Source: JAOBAU01 sp034667465
GTDB lineage: Bacteria; Acidobacteriota; Thermoanaerobaculia; Gp7-AA8
Assembly (NCBI GenBank): GCA_034667465.1
Contig: JAXDJV010000021.1
Coordinates: forward strand, 124,001-188,000
DNA length: 64,000 nucleotides
Direction of reading: 5' to 3'
A program made the translations under genes and the position numbers. Below, in pieces: positions 53,532 to 61,824 of this stretch (within the stretch, counting starts at the first letter, position 1; each line of letters begins with the position of its first letter). The notes beneath the pieces were generated by a model that was given only the letters and a program-made list of their open reading frames with translations, had not been told where the DNA came from and searched no databases.

Positions 53532-54905
53532 TTACACCCCGCCGTCGGCGATCGACAGCGCGAGTGCAGCGATAGCCGCGGAGTCCATCGCCAGCTCGTG
53601 AGCATCCACCTTGTCCAACGTATCGGCGGGTGTGTGGTGATAGTCGAAGTAGTGCAGCGGATCGGGGATCAGGCTGAAACCGGTAACGCCTGAATCGACG
53701 AGGAACGACGTATCGGCGCCTGTCTCCTTCGTCGTCTCGAACTTCGCGGCGCCGAGCTTCGAGAGTGACGGTTGCATGCGCGCGTCGATTGCGGAAAGCG
53801 CGTCGCCCTTCAGCGTCGTCGTGAAACCGGTCGGTGCTGCAGCGCCGGCGTCTGTTTCGATCGCCGCGATGTGCTTCTCCGACTTGTGATCCTCGAAGTA
53901 CTGCTTCCCGCCGCGCAGACCATTCTCTTCATTCATGAACAGCACGCAGCGAATCGTGCGGCGCGGATGAATGTCGAGTTGCTTGATGAGACGCATCGTC
54001 TCCATCACCATCGCCACGCCGGAACCATCGTCGATCGCACCGGTACCGAGATCCCATGAATCGAGATGGCCGCCGATCAGCACGATCTCTTCCGGATGCT
54101 CGCTGCCTTTGATCTCCGCGACAACGTTGAACGACTTCACGTCCGGCAATTCGCGTGGCGTGAGAACGAGATGCATGCGAACGCGCTGACCGCGTTTGAT
54201 CAGCCGATCGATCAGCATCGCATCCTCGGCCGTCATCGCGGCGGCGGGGATCTTCGGCTGCTTCGGATCGTAGCGAAGAGCGCCTGTGTGCGGAGTCCGA
54301 AGCGACGCCGACCCGACGGAACGGATTAGCGATGCGACCGCTCCAAACTCCGCCGCGCGTGATGCGCCGGCACTGCGGAATGCGACGGCCTTGCTATACG
54401 CCTCGAACGAATGGCGTGCGCGGACGAGCTCCATGTCCATCGGATTGTTGAAGTAGACGATCTTCCCTTTGACTTTGGCACCGAGCGCGGTCAGCTCATC
54501 GAAATTGTTCACCTCGACGACTTCCGCGGTGAGGCCGGTTTCGGGAGTGGCGACGCTGCCGCCGAGCGCGGTCAGCACGATCTTCTGATCCATGTGCGAG
54601 ACCAGCTGCGCTTCCTCGCGGCCGCGCACCCAGTGCGGAACCATCACCGGCTCGTTGCGCACGTCGATGCCCCACGAGCGAAAACGTTCCGTCGTCCAGA
54701 CGACAGCGGCGGCAGCCTGCTTCGAGCCGGTAAGCCGAGGTCCGATCTCATCGGTGAGATGCGCGAGCGTCTCGTACGCCTGTGACGACGCAAGCTCGCT
54801 CGCGATCAATCGATCGGTCGCCGGCTGCTGCGCGAACGAAGGCGCCGCCAGCGCGAACAGCATCGCGCCGACAGCACTCAGCACTCTGCACTCAGCACTC
54901 TGCAC
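53532..54905 (-). CDS. M28-family metallopeptidase, exported
   Basis: This zinc aminopeptidase/carboxypeptidase has an intact di-zinc site: GGHLDSWDLGTGAIDDGSG (His, Asp), MNEENGLRGG (catalytic Glu), a TDAGA Asp and HHTPADT (last His). A PA-type insert (about 130-200) precedes the catalytic part. The N-terminus is uncertain: I chose the GTG at 54905, which gives a 457-aa protein with a signal peptide ending at SFAQ; later starts at 54884 or 54863 leave a short or uncharged signal. The region of these starts is a heptamer repeat, so the original n-region may have been replaced. It follows the aldehyde dehydrogenase gene by a few bases. Confidence 0.88.
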   Translation of the reverse strand: MQSAECRVLSAVGAMLFALAAPSFAQQPATDRLIASELASSQAYETLAHLTDEIGPRLTGSKQAAAAVVWTTERFRSWGIDVRNEPVMVPHWVRGREEAQLVSHMDQKIVLTALGGSVATPETGLTAEVVEVNNFDELTALGAKVKGKIVYFNNPMDMELVRARHSFEAYSKAVAFRSAGASRAAEFGAVASLIRSVGSASLRTPHTGALRYDPKQPKIPAAAMTAEDAMLIDRLIKRGQRVRMHLVLTPRELPDVKSFNVVAEIKGSEHPEEIVLIGGHLDSWDLGTGAIDDGSGVAMVMETMRLIKQLDIHPRRTIRCVLFMNEENGLRGGKQYFEDHKSEKHIAAIETDAGAAAPTGFTTTLKGDALSAIDARMQPSLSKLGAAKFETTKETGADTSFLVDSGVTGFSLIPDPLHYFDYHHTPADTLDKVDAHELAMDSAAIAALALSIADGGV

Positions 54906-54908
54906 TGG
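54874..54908. repeat. Heptamer repeat, five GCACTCN units
   Basis: GCACTCA and GCACTCT alternate, with a last GCACTGG, between the aldehyde dehydrogenase stop and the M28 signal peptide. It runs through the probable M28 start codons. Confidence 0.85.
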
Positions 54909-54909
54909 C

Positions 54910-56451
54910 TTAAATCTCTTCCGTATCGATCTGCGCGCGCTGCAGCGAACCGGAGTAATCGACGTAGATCGACTTCCACTCGCTGAACACGTCGAGCCCT
55001 GCCACGCCCGCTTCACGATGACCGTTGCCGGTCTCCTTCGTGCCGCCGAACGGCAGATGCACTTCCGCGCCGATCGTCGGAGCGTTCACGTAGAAGATGC
55101 CGGTGTACATATCGCGCATCGCCGTGTAGGCCTTGTTGATGTCGCGCGTGTAGATCGACGATGACAGACCGTAGCGAACGCCGTTGCCGATCGCGATCGC
55201 TTCTTCGAACGATTCGCACTTCATCACGGCGGTGACCGGTCCGAAGATCTCTTCCTGCGCGATGCGCATCGTCGGCTTCACGTCGGCGAAGACGGTCGGC
55301 TGATGGAAGAAGCCCTTCGCGTACTCGCCATCGGTCAGCGCCCTGCCGCCGGCGACGAGCTTTGCGCCTTCGTTCGCACCGATCTCGACATACTCCTGAA
55401 CCGTCTTCAGCTGCGACTCCGAAACGTTCGGACCCATGTCGGTCTTCTCATCGAGACCGTTGCCGACGCGCAGCGACTTCGCGCGCTTCGCCAGCTTCTC
55501 GACGAACTCGTCGTACACCTTCGCGTGGACGGTGATGCGCGACGTCGCCGTGCAGCGCTGGCCGGCCGTGCCGAATGCGCCCCACAGCGCGCCGTCGACG
55601 GCGAGATCGACGTCGGCGTCGTCCATCACCATGATGATGTTCTTGCCGCCCATCTCGAGATGGAGATGTTTGAACGTCGGCGCGCACATCTTCGAGATCC
55701 CGCGGCCGACCTCCGTCGAGCCGGTGAACGAGATGACTTTCACCTTCTCGTTCTGAATCATCGGCTCGCCGACTTCGCGGCCGCCGCCGGTCACCACATT
55801 CCACACACCCTTCGGCAGTCCCGCCTCTTCAAACGCCTCGGCGAGCATGACCACCGACAGCGGCGTCAGCGATGCCGGCTTGATGACGACCGTGTTGCCG
55901 CAGATCAGCGCCGCCATCCCCTTCCACGCCGGAATGGCGATCGGGAAGTTCCACGGCGTGATGAGACCGGCCACACCGAGCGGCATGCGCACCGACATGT
56001 TGAATTTGTTCGGCAGCTCGGACGGCGTCGTCTGACCGTACAGGCGGCGGCCTTCGCCGGCCGCGAGATACGCCATGTCGATCGCTTCCTGCACGTCGCC
56101 ACGCGTTTCCTGAAGGACCTTCCCCATCTCGCGAGTCATCTCGCGCGCGATCTTGTCCTTGTCGCGCTTGAGGATCTCGCCGACGCGATAGATGTAATCG
56201 GCGCGGCGCGGCGCGGGCGTGAGCCGCCACGCGTTGTATGCGCGATCGGCCGCGTCGACGGCAGCGTTCAGATCATCGGCATTCGATTCCTGGAACGTGC
56301 CGATGAGATCGTCGCCGTTTGCCGGATTGCGATTCTCGAACGTCTTTCCCGACTTCGACGCCACCCACTCACCGTTGATGTAGTTCCTGTACTCGCGCGT
56401 CTCGCGCAGATCGTGCGACGCGGACGACTTCTCCGTAGCGGTTGCTGACAT
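54910..56451 (-). CDS. Aldehyde dehydrogenase family protein
   Basis: This 513-aa NAD(P)-dependent enzyme oxidises an aldehyde to an acid. LITPWNFPIAIPAWK, SFTGSTEVGRG (cofactor loop), LEMGGKN (general-base Glu), GTAGQRCTATSR (catalytic Cys) and EEIFGPVTAV are all present. The C-terminal APTIGAEVHLPFGGTKETGNGHREAG stretch resembles a branch often labelled 2-oxoglutarate-semialdehyde or piperideine-6-carboxylate dehydrogenase, but the substrate is not settled. The M28 peptidase gene follows closely, suggesting co-transcription. Confidence 0.93.
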   Translation of the reverse strand: MSATATEKSSASHDLRETREYRNYINGEWVASKSGKTFENRNPANGDDLIGTFQESNADDLNAAVDAADRAYNAWRLTPAPRRADYIYRVGEILKRDKDKIAREMTREMGKVLQETRGDVQEAIDMAYLAAGEGRRLYGQTTPSELPNKFNMSVRMPLGVAGLITPWNFPIAIPAWKGMAALICGNTVVIKPASLTPLSVVMLAEAFEEAGLPKGVWNVVTGGGREVGEPMIQNEKVKVISFTGSTEVGRGISKMCAPTFKHLHLEMGGKNIIMVMDDADVDLAVDGALWGAFGTAGQRCTATSRITVHAKVYDEFVEKLAKRAKSLRVGNGLDEKTDMGPNVSESQLKTVQEYVEIGANEGAKLVAGGRALTDGEYAKGFFHQPTVFADVKPTMRIAQEEIFGPVTAVMKCESFEEAIAIGNGVRYGLSSSIYTRDINKAYTAMRDMYTGIFYVNAPTIGAEVHLPFGGTKETGNGHREAGVAGLDVFSEWKSIYVDYSGSLQRAQIDTEEI

Positions 56452-56481
56452 GATTCCTCCGGTTTGCGGGTGAGTGGTGCG

Positions 56482-56895
56482 TTACTTTTTGGCGGCTTCG
56501 TGATGTTCCTTCGGTTTCGCCGAGCCCATGTCGACGGAACCGCGGAACTTCGCCCCTTCAGCCACGATGATCTTCGGTGCTTTGATGTTGCCGTCGACCG
56601 TCGCCGTAGCGACGAGCTCGACGCGATCATCGGCCGAAATGTCACCGTCGACGCGGCCTTCCACCGTCACGTTCTTCGCATGCACGGAGGCGGTGATGCG
56701 CGCCTTCGTACCGACGCGAAGATCGCCGCCGAGGTCGATCTTTCCTTTGACTGAGCCCTCGATGAAGACAAGCTCGGATCCGGTGATCGTTCCTTCAACG
56801 GTAACGTTCTGACTGATGAACGTGCCATGGAACGACGGCTGCGGATCGCCACTGCGGGTTGCCGGTTTCTCGTCTTTTGAAGCAAAGAGCGCCAT
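56482..56895 (-). CDS. Bactofilin (polymer-forming cytoskeletal protein)
   Basis: This 137-aa protein has a central right-handed beta-helix of short repeats (e.g. ISQNVTVEGTITGSELVFIE and VHAKNVTVEGRVDGDISADD), preceded by a short disordered tail and followed by a Lys/His-rich tail. Bactofilins polymerise without nucleotide and act in cell shape, stalk formation or positioning of cell-wall enzymes. Usual partners (M23 peptidase) are not adjacent; the nearest gene is the aldehyde dehydrogenase, 30 bases downstream. Confidence 0.93.
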   Translation of the reverse strand: MALFASKDEKPATRSGDPQPSFHGTFISQNVTVEGTITGSELVFIEGSVKGKIDLGGDLRVGTKARITASVHAKNVTVEGRVDGDISADDRVELVATATVDGNIKAPKIIVAEGAKFRGSVDMGSAKPKEHHEAAKK

Positions 56896-56951
56896 TGGTT
56901 TCTATCTCTCCGAATCGGGCGCGCAGCATACCAAATCCCCGTGATGCAACG

Positions 56952-56981
56952 ACTCAGCACTCTGCACTCGGCACTCAGCAC
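56952..56981. repeat. Heptamer repeat, about four GCACTCN units
   Basis: Same unit as at 54874-54908, here in the 156-base gap between the divergent bactofilin and MacA-like genes. The following bases form a second small structure, where CCCGTT and AACGGG pair upstream of the MacA-like start. Confidence 0.8.
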
Positions 56982-57051
56982 GCTTTTTTCATTAGACTCC
57001 CCCGTTCAACGAAACGGGACGTAGTCCGTACCGTTTGGGGGTAGCTGCAAC

Positions 57052-58326
57052 TTGAGACGTACACTCACCATTCTTCTCATCCTGTCGGGATTCGCCTGCA
57101 AAGGCGGCAGCAAGAAAGACGAACAGTACAAGACCGAGAAAATCGATCGCGGGAACATCACCATGACGGTGACCGCGACCGGAACGATCTCGGCCGTGAC
57201 GACCGTTCAGGTCGGCAGCCAGGTCTCCGGCGTCATCGCGCGCCTTTACGCGAACTTCAACAGCCACGTCACGAAAGGCCAGCTCCTCGCCGAGCTCGAT
57301 CCGACGCCGATGCAGGCGCAGGTCGAACAGCGCCGCGCCGACGTCACCAAGGCGCAGGTCGAGACCGGCAACGCGCGCATCACGTACGAACGCCAGCGGC
57401 GCCTCGAAGCGGCCGGGCTCGTCGCGCAGGCGGAGCTCGACGCGGCGAAAGCGCAGTACCAGTCCGCGCAGGCACAGGTGCAGCAGGCCGCGGCCGCGCT
57501 TCGTCAGGCCGAGACCAATCTCAAATACACGAAGATCCTCTCGCCGATCGACGGCGTCGTCATCGATCGCCAGTACGACGTCGGCCAGACCGTCGCCGCA
57601 TCGTTCCAGGCGCCGACGCTCTTCTCCATCGCGCAGGACCTCGAGAAACTGCAGGTCCAGGCGGATGTCGATCAGTCCGACATCGGCCGCATTCAGGTCG
57701 GACAGGTCGCGCGTTTCAACGTCGACGCATTTCCCGATCGCGAGTTCCGCGGACGCATCTCCGAGATCCGCCTCAACGCCGGCGTCAATCAGAACGTCGT
57801 CAGCTATCCGGTCATCATCGAAGTCGCGAATCCCGGCGAGCTGCTCAAGCCGAAGATGACCGCGAACGTCACGATCGAAGTCGCGCAGGTAACCGACGTT
57901 CTGCGCGTTGCGAACGCCGCACTTCGCTTCCGTCCGGCCGACGCGAAAGAAGACAAGAGCGCCGCGACGACGAGCAGCGGCGGCGACAACACCGATCGCC
58001 GCGCCGTCGCCATGGGCGGACGTCAGCGCGGCGCCGCCGGTGCTGCCGGCGCGTTTGGTGGCGGTCAGGGCGGCCCGCGTCCGCGGAAAGCGCAGACGAT
58101 CTACATCATGGGCGACGACAAAAAACTGAAGCCGGTGCAGATTCGCACCGGCATCAGCGACGGCCGCTACACCGAGATCGTCGAAGGCGAGGTGAAGCCT
58201 GGCGATCTCGTCGTCGTCGGTCTTGCGACGTCGAAGGTTGAAGGACCGGCGGCGTTCGGAGGACAGGCCGGACCGGGTGGCGGCGGGCGGCCGGGCGGTG
58301 GCGGCGGCGGGCGAGGCGGTCGCTGA
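57052..58326 (+). CDS. Efflux periplasmic adaptor (MacA-like, HlyD/RND family)
   Basis: This 424-aa membrane-fusion protein has an N-terminal hydrophobic segment with a Cys (SGFACKGG), a weak lipobox. TVQVGSQVSGVIARLYANFN (first lipoyl half) is followed by a helical hairpin (about 90-150, QVEQRRADVTKAQVETG onward), the second lipoyl half and beta-barrel and membrane-proximal domains. An unusual Gly/Arg-rich insert (about 320-345) and a C-terminal Gly-rich tail stand out. The start is TTG at 57052. It forms an operon with the ABC ATPase and permease that follow, so it is the adaptor of a MacAB-type tripartite pump; no TolC gene is in the window. Confidence 0.9.
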   Translation: MRRTLTILLILSGFACKGGSKKDEQYKTEKIDRGNITMTVTATGTISAVTTVQVGSQVSGVIARLYANFNSHVTKGQLLAELDPTPMQAQVEQRRADVTKAQVETGNARITYERQRRLEAAGLVAQAELDAAKAQYQSAQAQVQQAAAALRQAETNLKYTKILSPIDGVVIDRQYDVGQTVAASFQAPTLFSIAQDLEKLQVQADVDQSDIGRIQVGQVARFNVDAFPDREFRGRISEIRLNAGVNQNVVSYPVIIEVANPGELLKPKMTANVTIEVAQVTDVLRVANAALRFRPADAKEDKSAATTSSGGDNTDRRAVAMGGRQRGAAGAAGAFGGGQGGPRPRKAQTIYIMGDDKKLKPVQIRTGISDGRYTEIVEGEVKPGDLVVVGLATSKVEGPAAFGGQAGPGGGGRPGGGGGGRGGR

Positions 58327-58327
58327 C

Positions 58328-59086
58328 GTGCCGCGTTCCGTCATCGAGATTCGCGAACTGACGAAGGTCTACACGATGGGCGAGGTCGAAGTGCGTGCAC
58401 TCGACGGCATCGATCTCATCGTCGAAGAAGGCGACTTCGTCGCGGTCATGGGTCCGTCCGGATCGGGCAAGTCGACGCTGATGAACATCGTCGGCTGTCT
58501 CGATCGTCCGACCGCCGGGCTGTACAAACTCGACGGCGTCGACGTCTCGTCGCTCGATCGCGACGAGCGCGCCGTCATTCGCAACGCGAAGATCGGCTTC
58601 GTCTTTCAAAGCTTCAACCTCCTCGCGCGAACGTCGGCGGTCGAGAACGTCGAGCTGCCGCTCCTTTACGGAGAGCTCGGCTGGTCGAGCGGCCAGCGAC
58701 ACAAAGCGGCGATCGATTCACTGCATCGCGTCGGTCTCGCAGGCCGCGAAAAAAATCATCCATCCCAGTTGTCGGGAGGTCAGCAGCAGCGCGTCGCAAT
58801 CGCACGCGCGCTCGTGACAAATCCCGCCATCCTGCTCGCCGATGAGCCGACCGGAAATCTCGACTCGCACACGTCGGAAGAGATCATGGCGATCTTTCAG
58901 GAGCTCAACGACAGCGGCAAAACGGTCGTGCTGATCACGCACGAGCCCGATATCGCGCAGTTCGCGAAACGGATCGTCAGCGTGCGCGACGGACGCATCC
59001 AGCACGACGAACGCCACGAACAGAACCGCGTCACGCGCCGCGGGATCGAAGCGCCGGCGCAGCCGGTGAAGAGGAACGAGGCATGA
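58328..59086 (+). CDS. MacB-type/LolD-like ABC transporter ATPase
   Basis: This 252-aa ATPase has Walker A GPSGSGKST, Q-loop VFQSFNLLARTSA, signature LSGGQQQRVAIARAL, Walker B ILLADEPTGNLDS and a switch His in ITHEPD, matching the MacB/LolD group. The GTG at 58328 lies two bases after the adaptor stop; the longer in-frame extension is excluded. The stop codon lies inside the first unit of a heptamer hairpin before the permease gene. ATPase and permease are separate proteins, unlike fused E. coli MacB. Confidence 0.94.
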   Translation: MPRSVIEIRELTKVYTMGEVEVRALDGIDLIVEEGDFVAVMGPSGSGKSTLMNIVGCLDRPTAGLYKLDGVDVSSLDRDERAVIRNAKIGFVFQSFNLLARTSAVENVELPLLYGELGWSSGQRHKAAIDSLHRVGLAGREKNHPSQLSGGQQQRVAIARALVTNPAILLADEPTGNLDSHTSEEIMAIFQELNDSGKTVVLITHEPDIAQFAKRIVSVRDGRIQHDERHEQNRVTRRGIEAPAQPVKRNEA

Positions 59087-59142
59087 GGTATGAGTAATGA
59101 GGTGTGAGGTTTTACTCATGCCTCATACCCCATGCCTCATGC
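59081..59142. repeat. Heptamer hairpin: four direct and four inverted units
   Basis: Four NNATGAG-type units (59081-59108) are followed by a six-base spacer and four CTCATGC-type units (59115-59142) that are the inverse of the first set. The two arms give an imperfect 28-base stem between the ATPase stop and the permease start. Confidence 0.88.
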
Positions 59143-59155
59143 CCGAGGACTCACA

Positions 59156-60385
59156 ATGAAAACATCCGCGCAGCGCCTCTGGAACATCACCCTCGTCGGA
59201 CTGAAAGCGATCCTCCGCAACAAAATGCGCTCGCTGCTGACGATGCTCGGCATCGTGATCGGCGTCGGCTGCGTGATCGTCGTCGTCGCCATCGGCAACG
59301 GCGCGACGAAGTCGATTCAGGACACGATCAACTCGCTCGGCTCGAACTTCATCATGATTTTTCCCGGTACCACGACGCAGGGCGGCGCGCGGATGTTCAG
59401 CGGCAGTTCCACGCTGACGATCGAAGACGCCGACGCCATCAAAGCCGAGGCGCCGGCAGTCGCGTACGTATCACCGAATCTGCGGACGTCGGCGCAAACC
59501 GTGGCCGGCGAATTGAACTGGGGGACATCCATTTACGGCGTCGGCGTCGACTGGCCGTTCATCCGCTCGTGGAACGTCGCCGACGGCAACTTCTTCACCG
59601 ACTCCGACGTCCGCTCCGGCTCGAAAGTCGCCGTCCTCGGCGCCACCGTTGCCGAGAATCTTTTCCCGCAGGGCGGCGCCGTCGGACAGATCGTCCGCAT
59701 CAAGAACGTGCCGTTCAAAGTCATCGGCGTGCTCGATCGCAAAGGCGGCAGCACGCAGGGCCAGGATCAGGACGACCAGATCATCGCGCCGTACACGACC
59801 GTCATGAAGCGCCTCATGGGTCAGAACAAACTGTCGATGCTCTACGCGTCGGCGAAGTCGCCCGAACAGGTGCAGGAGGCGCAGGATCAGATCGACGCGC
59901 TGCTGCGCCAGCGCCATCGCATCCCGCCCGGCGGCGATGCCGATTTCATGATGCGCTCGCAGGAAGAGATCGCCAGCGCGCAGGACGCGCAGATGAAAAT
60001 TCTCCGCACGCTGCTGCTCTGCATCGCCGGAGTCTCGCTGCTGATCGGCGGCATTGGCATCATGAACATCATGCTCGTCTCCGTGACCGAGCGGACGCGC
60101 GAGATCGGTATTCGCATGGCCATCGGCGCGAAAGGCCGTCACGTGCTGCTGCAGTTCCTCTTCGAGGCGATCACGCTCTCCATCGTCGGCGGTCTCCTCG
60201 GCATCGGCAGCGGTATCGGCGTCTCTTCGCTCGTCGCGAAACTGCTGAAGTGGCCGATCTTCGTCAGCCCGTCATCGATCGTGATCGCGTTCGGCGTGGC
60301 GACCGCGGTCGGCGTGTTCTTCGGGTTTTATCCCGCGCGAAAAGCAGCGCAGCTCGATCCGATCGACGCGCTTCGCTACGAGTAA
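59156..60385 (+). CDS. MacB-type ABC transporter permease (FtsX family)
   Basis: This 409-aa permease has four membrane helices (near 27-50, and three at about 285-395) and a periplasmic MacB core domain between the first and second (about 55-280). NKMRSLLTMLGIVIGVG opens the first helix, and GGIGIMNIMLVSVTERTREIGIRMA is the characteristic second-helix and coupling region. The start at 59156 (MKTSAQ) is preferred over 59132, which lies in the repeat. It probably drives export of peptides, lipopeptides or drugs with the upstream adaptor and ATPase. Confidence 0.93.
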   Translation: MKTSAQRLWNITLVGLKAILRNKMRSLLTMLGIVIGVGCVIVVVAIGNGATKSIQDTINSLGSNFIMIFPGTTTQGGARMFSGSSTLTIEDADAIKAEAPAVAYVSPNLRTSAQTVAGELNWGTSIYGVGVDWPFIRSWNVADGNFFTDSDVRSGSKVAVLGATVAENLFPQGGAVGQIVRIKNVPFKVIGVLDRKGGSTQGQDQDDQIIAPYTTVMKRLMGQNKLSMLYASAKSPEQVQEAQDQIDALLRQRHRIPPGGDADFMMRSQEEIASAQDAQMKILRTLLLCIAGVSLLIGGIGIMNIMLVSVTERTREIGIRMAIGAKGRHVLLQFLFEAITLSIVGGLLGIGSGIGVSSLVAKLLKWPIFVSPSSIVIAFGVATAVGVFFGFYPARKAAQLDPIDALRYE

Positions 60386-61117
60386 TCAGCGCGCAACGCG
60401 CGCCGCTTCATCGCGCAGGAACTCGCCGAACTCGCGCAGCATCACTTCGGGATCGTCGGACGACGGCCGCACATACCTGACGACCATCCGTCCGCGCGCA
60501 TCGATGAGCGTCGATGCGAACACGACCGGCACTCCGATCCTCTTCGCGAACTTCAGTGGTTTGATCGATGTCCATCGCGTGTCGGCCGCGGTGTCGACCG
60601 GCGTCCATCCCTCGTTCATCCGCCCTGATTCGATGTCGATGAATACGCTCGAACCTTCCGCGAGCCGGCGCCGCATCTGCAGCAGCACCGAAGGTCCGAC
60701 GATGAGCTGCGCGACGGGACGCAGCGTGCCGGAGTAGTACATCGTCTCGCGCTCGCCGCCGAGCACCGCCGTCATCTCACGACCGGCGTCGAACATCCAG
60801 CGCGTCATATGCCCGTTCAGCAGAAAGTGGCCGCTGACGATCAGCGCCGGCGTGTCAGGAAAAAGCTCGCGTCCACGCACGTCGATGTCGGGATCAAAAC
60901 GAACGCGCGAGCGCGCCAGCACCCGAAGCATCATGCGCAGCGACTCTTCGCGATATCCGTCCAGTCGCGACGGACGACGCGCGTAATACGGACTGCGCCG
61001 CAAAATCGGTGCGATGAGCAGCGCGATGCGATGAGCGACCGCGTAACGCGCGCCGCGTGGAAGGAAGCGAAACGCATTGCCCGCCACGCCGGCGAGCAGC
61101 TGGAAGATCCGTCTCAC
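60386..61117 (-). CDS. LPLAT-superfamily (HtrB/LpxL-like) acyltransferase
   Basis: This 243-aa protein has a GTG start at 61117, two bases after the stop of the diiron-candidate gene; the upstream in-frame part is a shadow. The VSGHFLLNGHMTRWMFD stretch matches the GHFGNWE-type active site of lipid-A acyltransferases (HtrB/LpxL), with the catalytic His and a changed acidic partner. A basic region RRRLAEGSSVFIDIESGRMN corresponds to the usual product-side motif. It would transfer a fatty acyl group at the inner membrane. Coupling to a radical SAM enzyme and a diiron candidate suggests a specialised lipid or lipid-like metabolite rather than lipid A. Confidence 0.75.
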   Translation of the reverse strand: MRRIFQLLAGVAGNAFRFLPRGARYAVAHRIALLIAPILRRSPYYARRPSRLDGYREESLRMMLRVLARSRVRFDPDIDVRGRELFPDTPALIVSGHFLLNGHMTRWMFDAGREMTAVLGGERETMYYSGTLRPVAQLIVGPSVLLQMRRRLAEGSSVFIDIESGRMNEGWTPVDTAADTRWTSIKPLKFAKRIGVPVVFASTLIDARGRMVVRYVRPSSDDPEVMLREFGEFLRDEAARVAR

Positions 61118-61119
61118 GA

Positions 61120-61824
61120 CTACACCGCGACGGCACGCCGGCTCGGCGCACCGGCGTGCATCCGGAGAATGTGCCACCAGCCGCGGCTCCCCCGCCGCGC
61201 TCCTTCCAGAGCGGCCGCGCGCAGTTCATCCGTCTGCGCGACCGACGCGATCAGCAGCGCGCCGTCCAGCGCGTGCCGATCATCCGCCGTGACGTGCTCG
61301 GTGAAGAACTGCAGCTCGTGCGCGGTGAACCCGTAGTGTTCGGCGAGCGCCGGGATCAGCAGCCGGAACGTCGGCGGCACGTTCGACTCGACACCGACCG
61401 CGATATACGCGAACGGTCCGAGCCAGTTCCCGCGATTCAGCGCATCGACGAGCCAGCGCGGCGGACCCGCCGGCGTCGCGTCGATCTCCGCGCCGGTCGC
61501 GCCGGCAGCGAGCGCGAATCGGCGGGCCAGCGCCGCATGGCGCCGCTCCGGATCGAACCTCGCTTCCTCCCCCGCCGCGTACGAGATCGTCCCTTCCTCT
61601 TCGAGCATGTTGCCGATCAGCGATCGCCGGACGGATGCATCCGTGCAGACCGCGAGAATGCCGTGCAGCGTCCGGACGAACGACTCGGTCGATGCCGCGA
61701 AATGAATCGCGAAGGACCGCACTTCGTCGCGCGACGCCTCACCGCTGCAAACGCGTGCGACGAACGGATTCTCCTCGATCGGCCGGCTGCTCGCCGCCGC
61801 CAGCAGCTCGTCCGCGAACGACAT
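61120..61824 (-). CDS. Haem-oxygenase-like diiron oxidase candidate (PqqC/CADD/TenA-like fold)
   Basis: This 234-aa, largely helical protein resembles the iron-containing redox enzyme group. The FFTEHVTADDRHA segment (about 185-197) carries the HxxxDxxH ligand arrangement of haem-oxygenase-like diiron oxidases (HDOs). Earlier helices provide RSFAIHFAASTESFVRT and NMLEEEGTISY with further Glu/His ligands. HDOs oxidise fatty acids, amino acids or cofactor precursors. Start and end are fixed: the ATG at 61824 shares one base with the radical SAM stop (TGATG). Substrate unknown. Confidence 0.8.
   Translation of the reverse strand: MSFADELLAAASSRPIEENPFVARVCSGEASRDEVRSFAIHFAASTESFVRTLHGILAVCTDASVRRSLIGNMLEEEGTISYAAGEEARFDPERRHAALARRFALAAGATGAEIDATPAGPPRWLVDALNRGNWLGPFAYIAVGVESNVPPTFRLLIPALAEHYGFTAHELQFFTEHVTADDRHALDGALLIASVAQTDELRAAALEGARRGSRGWWHILRMHAGAPSRRAVAV

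Noticed and set aside
54874..59142. Heptamer arrays as a CRISPR
   Set aside because: Units are 7 bp and contiguous without spacers, and no cas gene is nearby.
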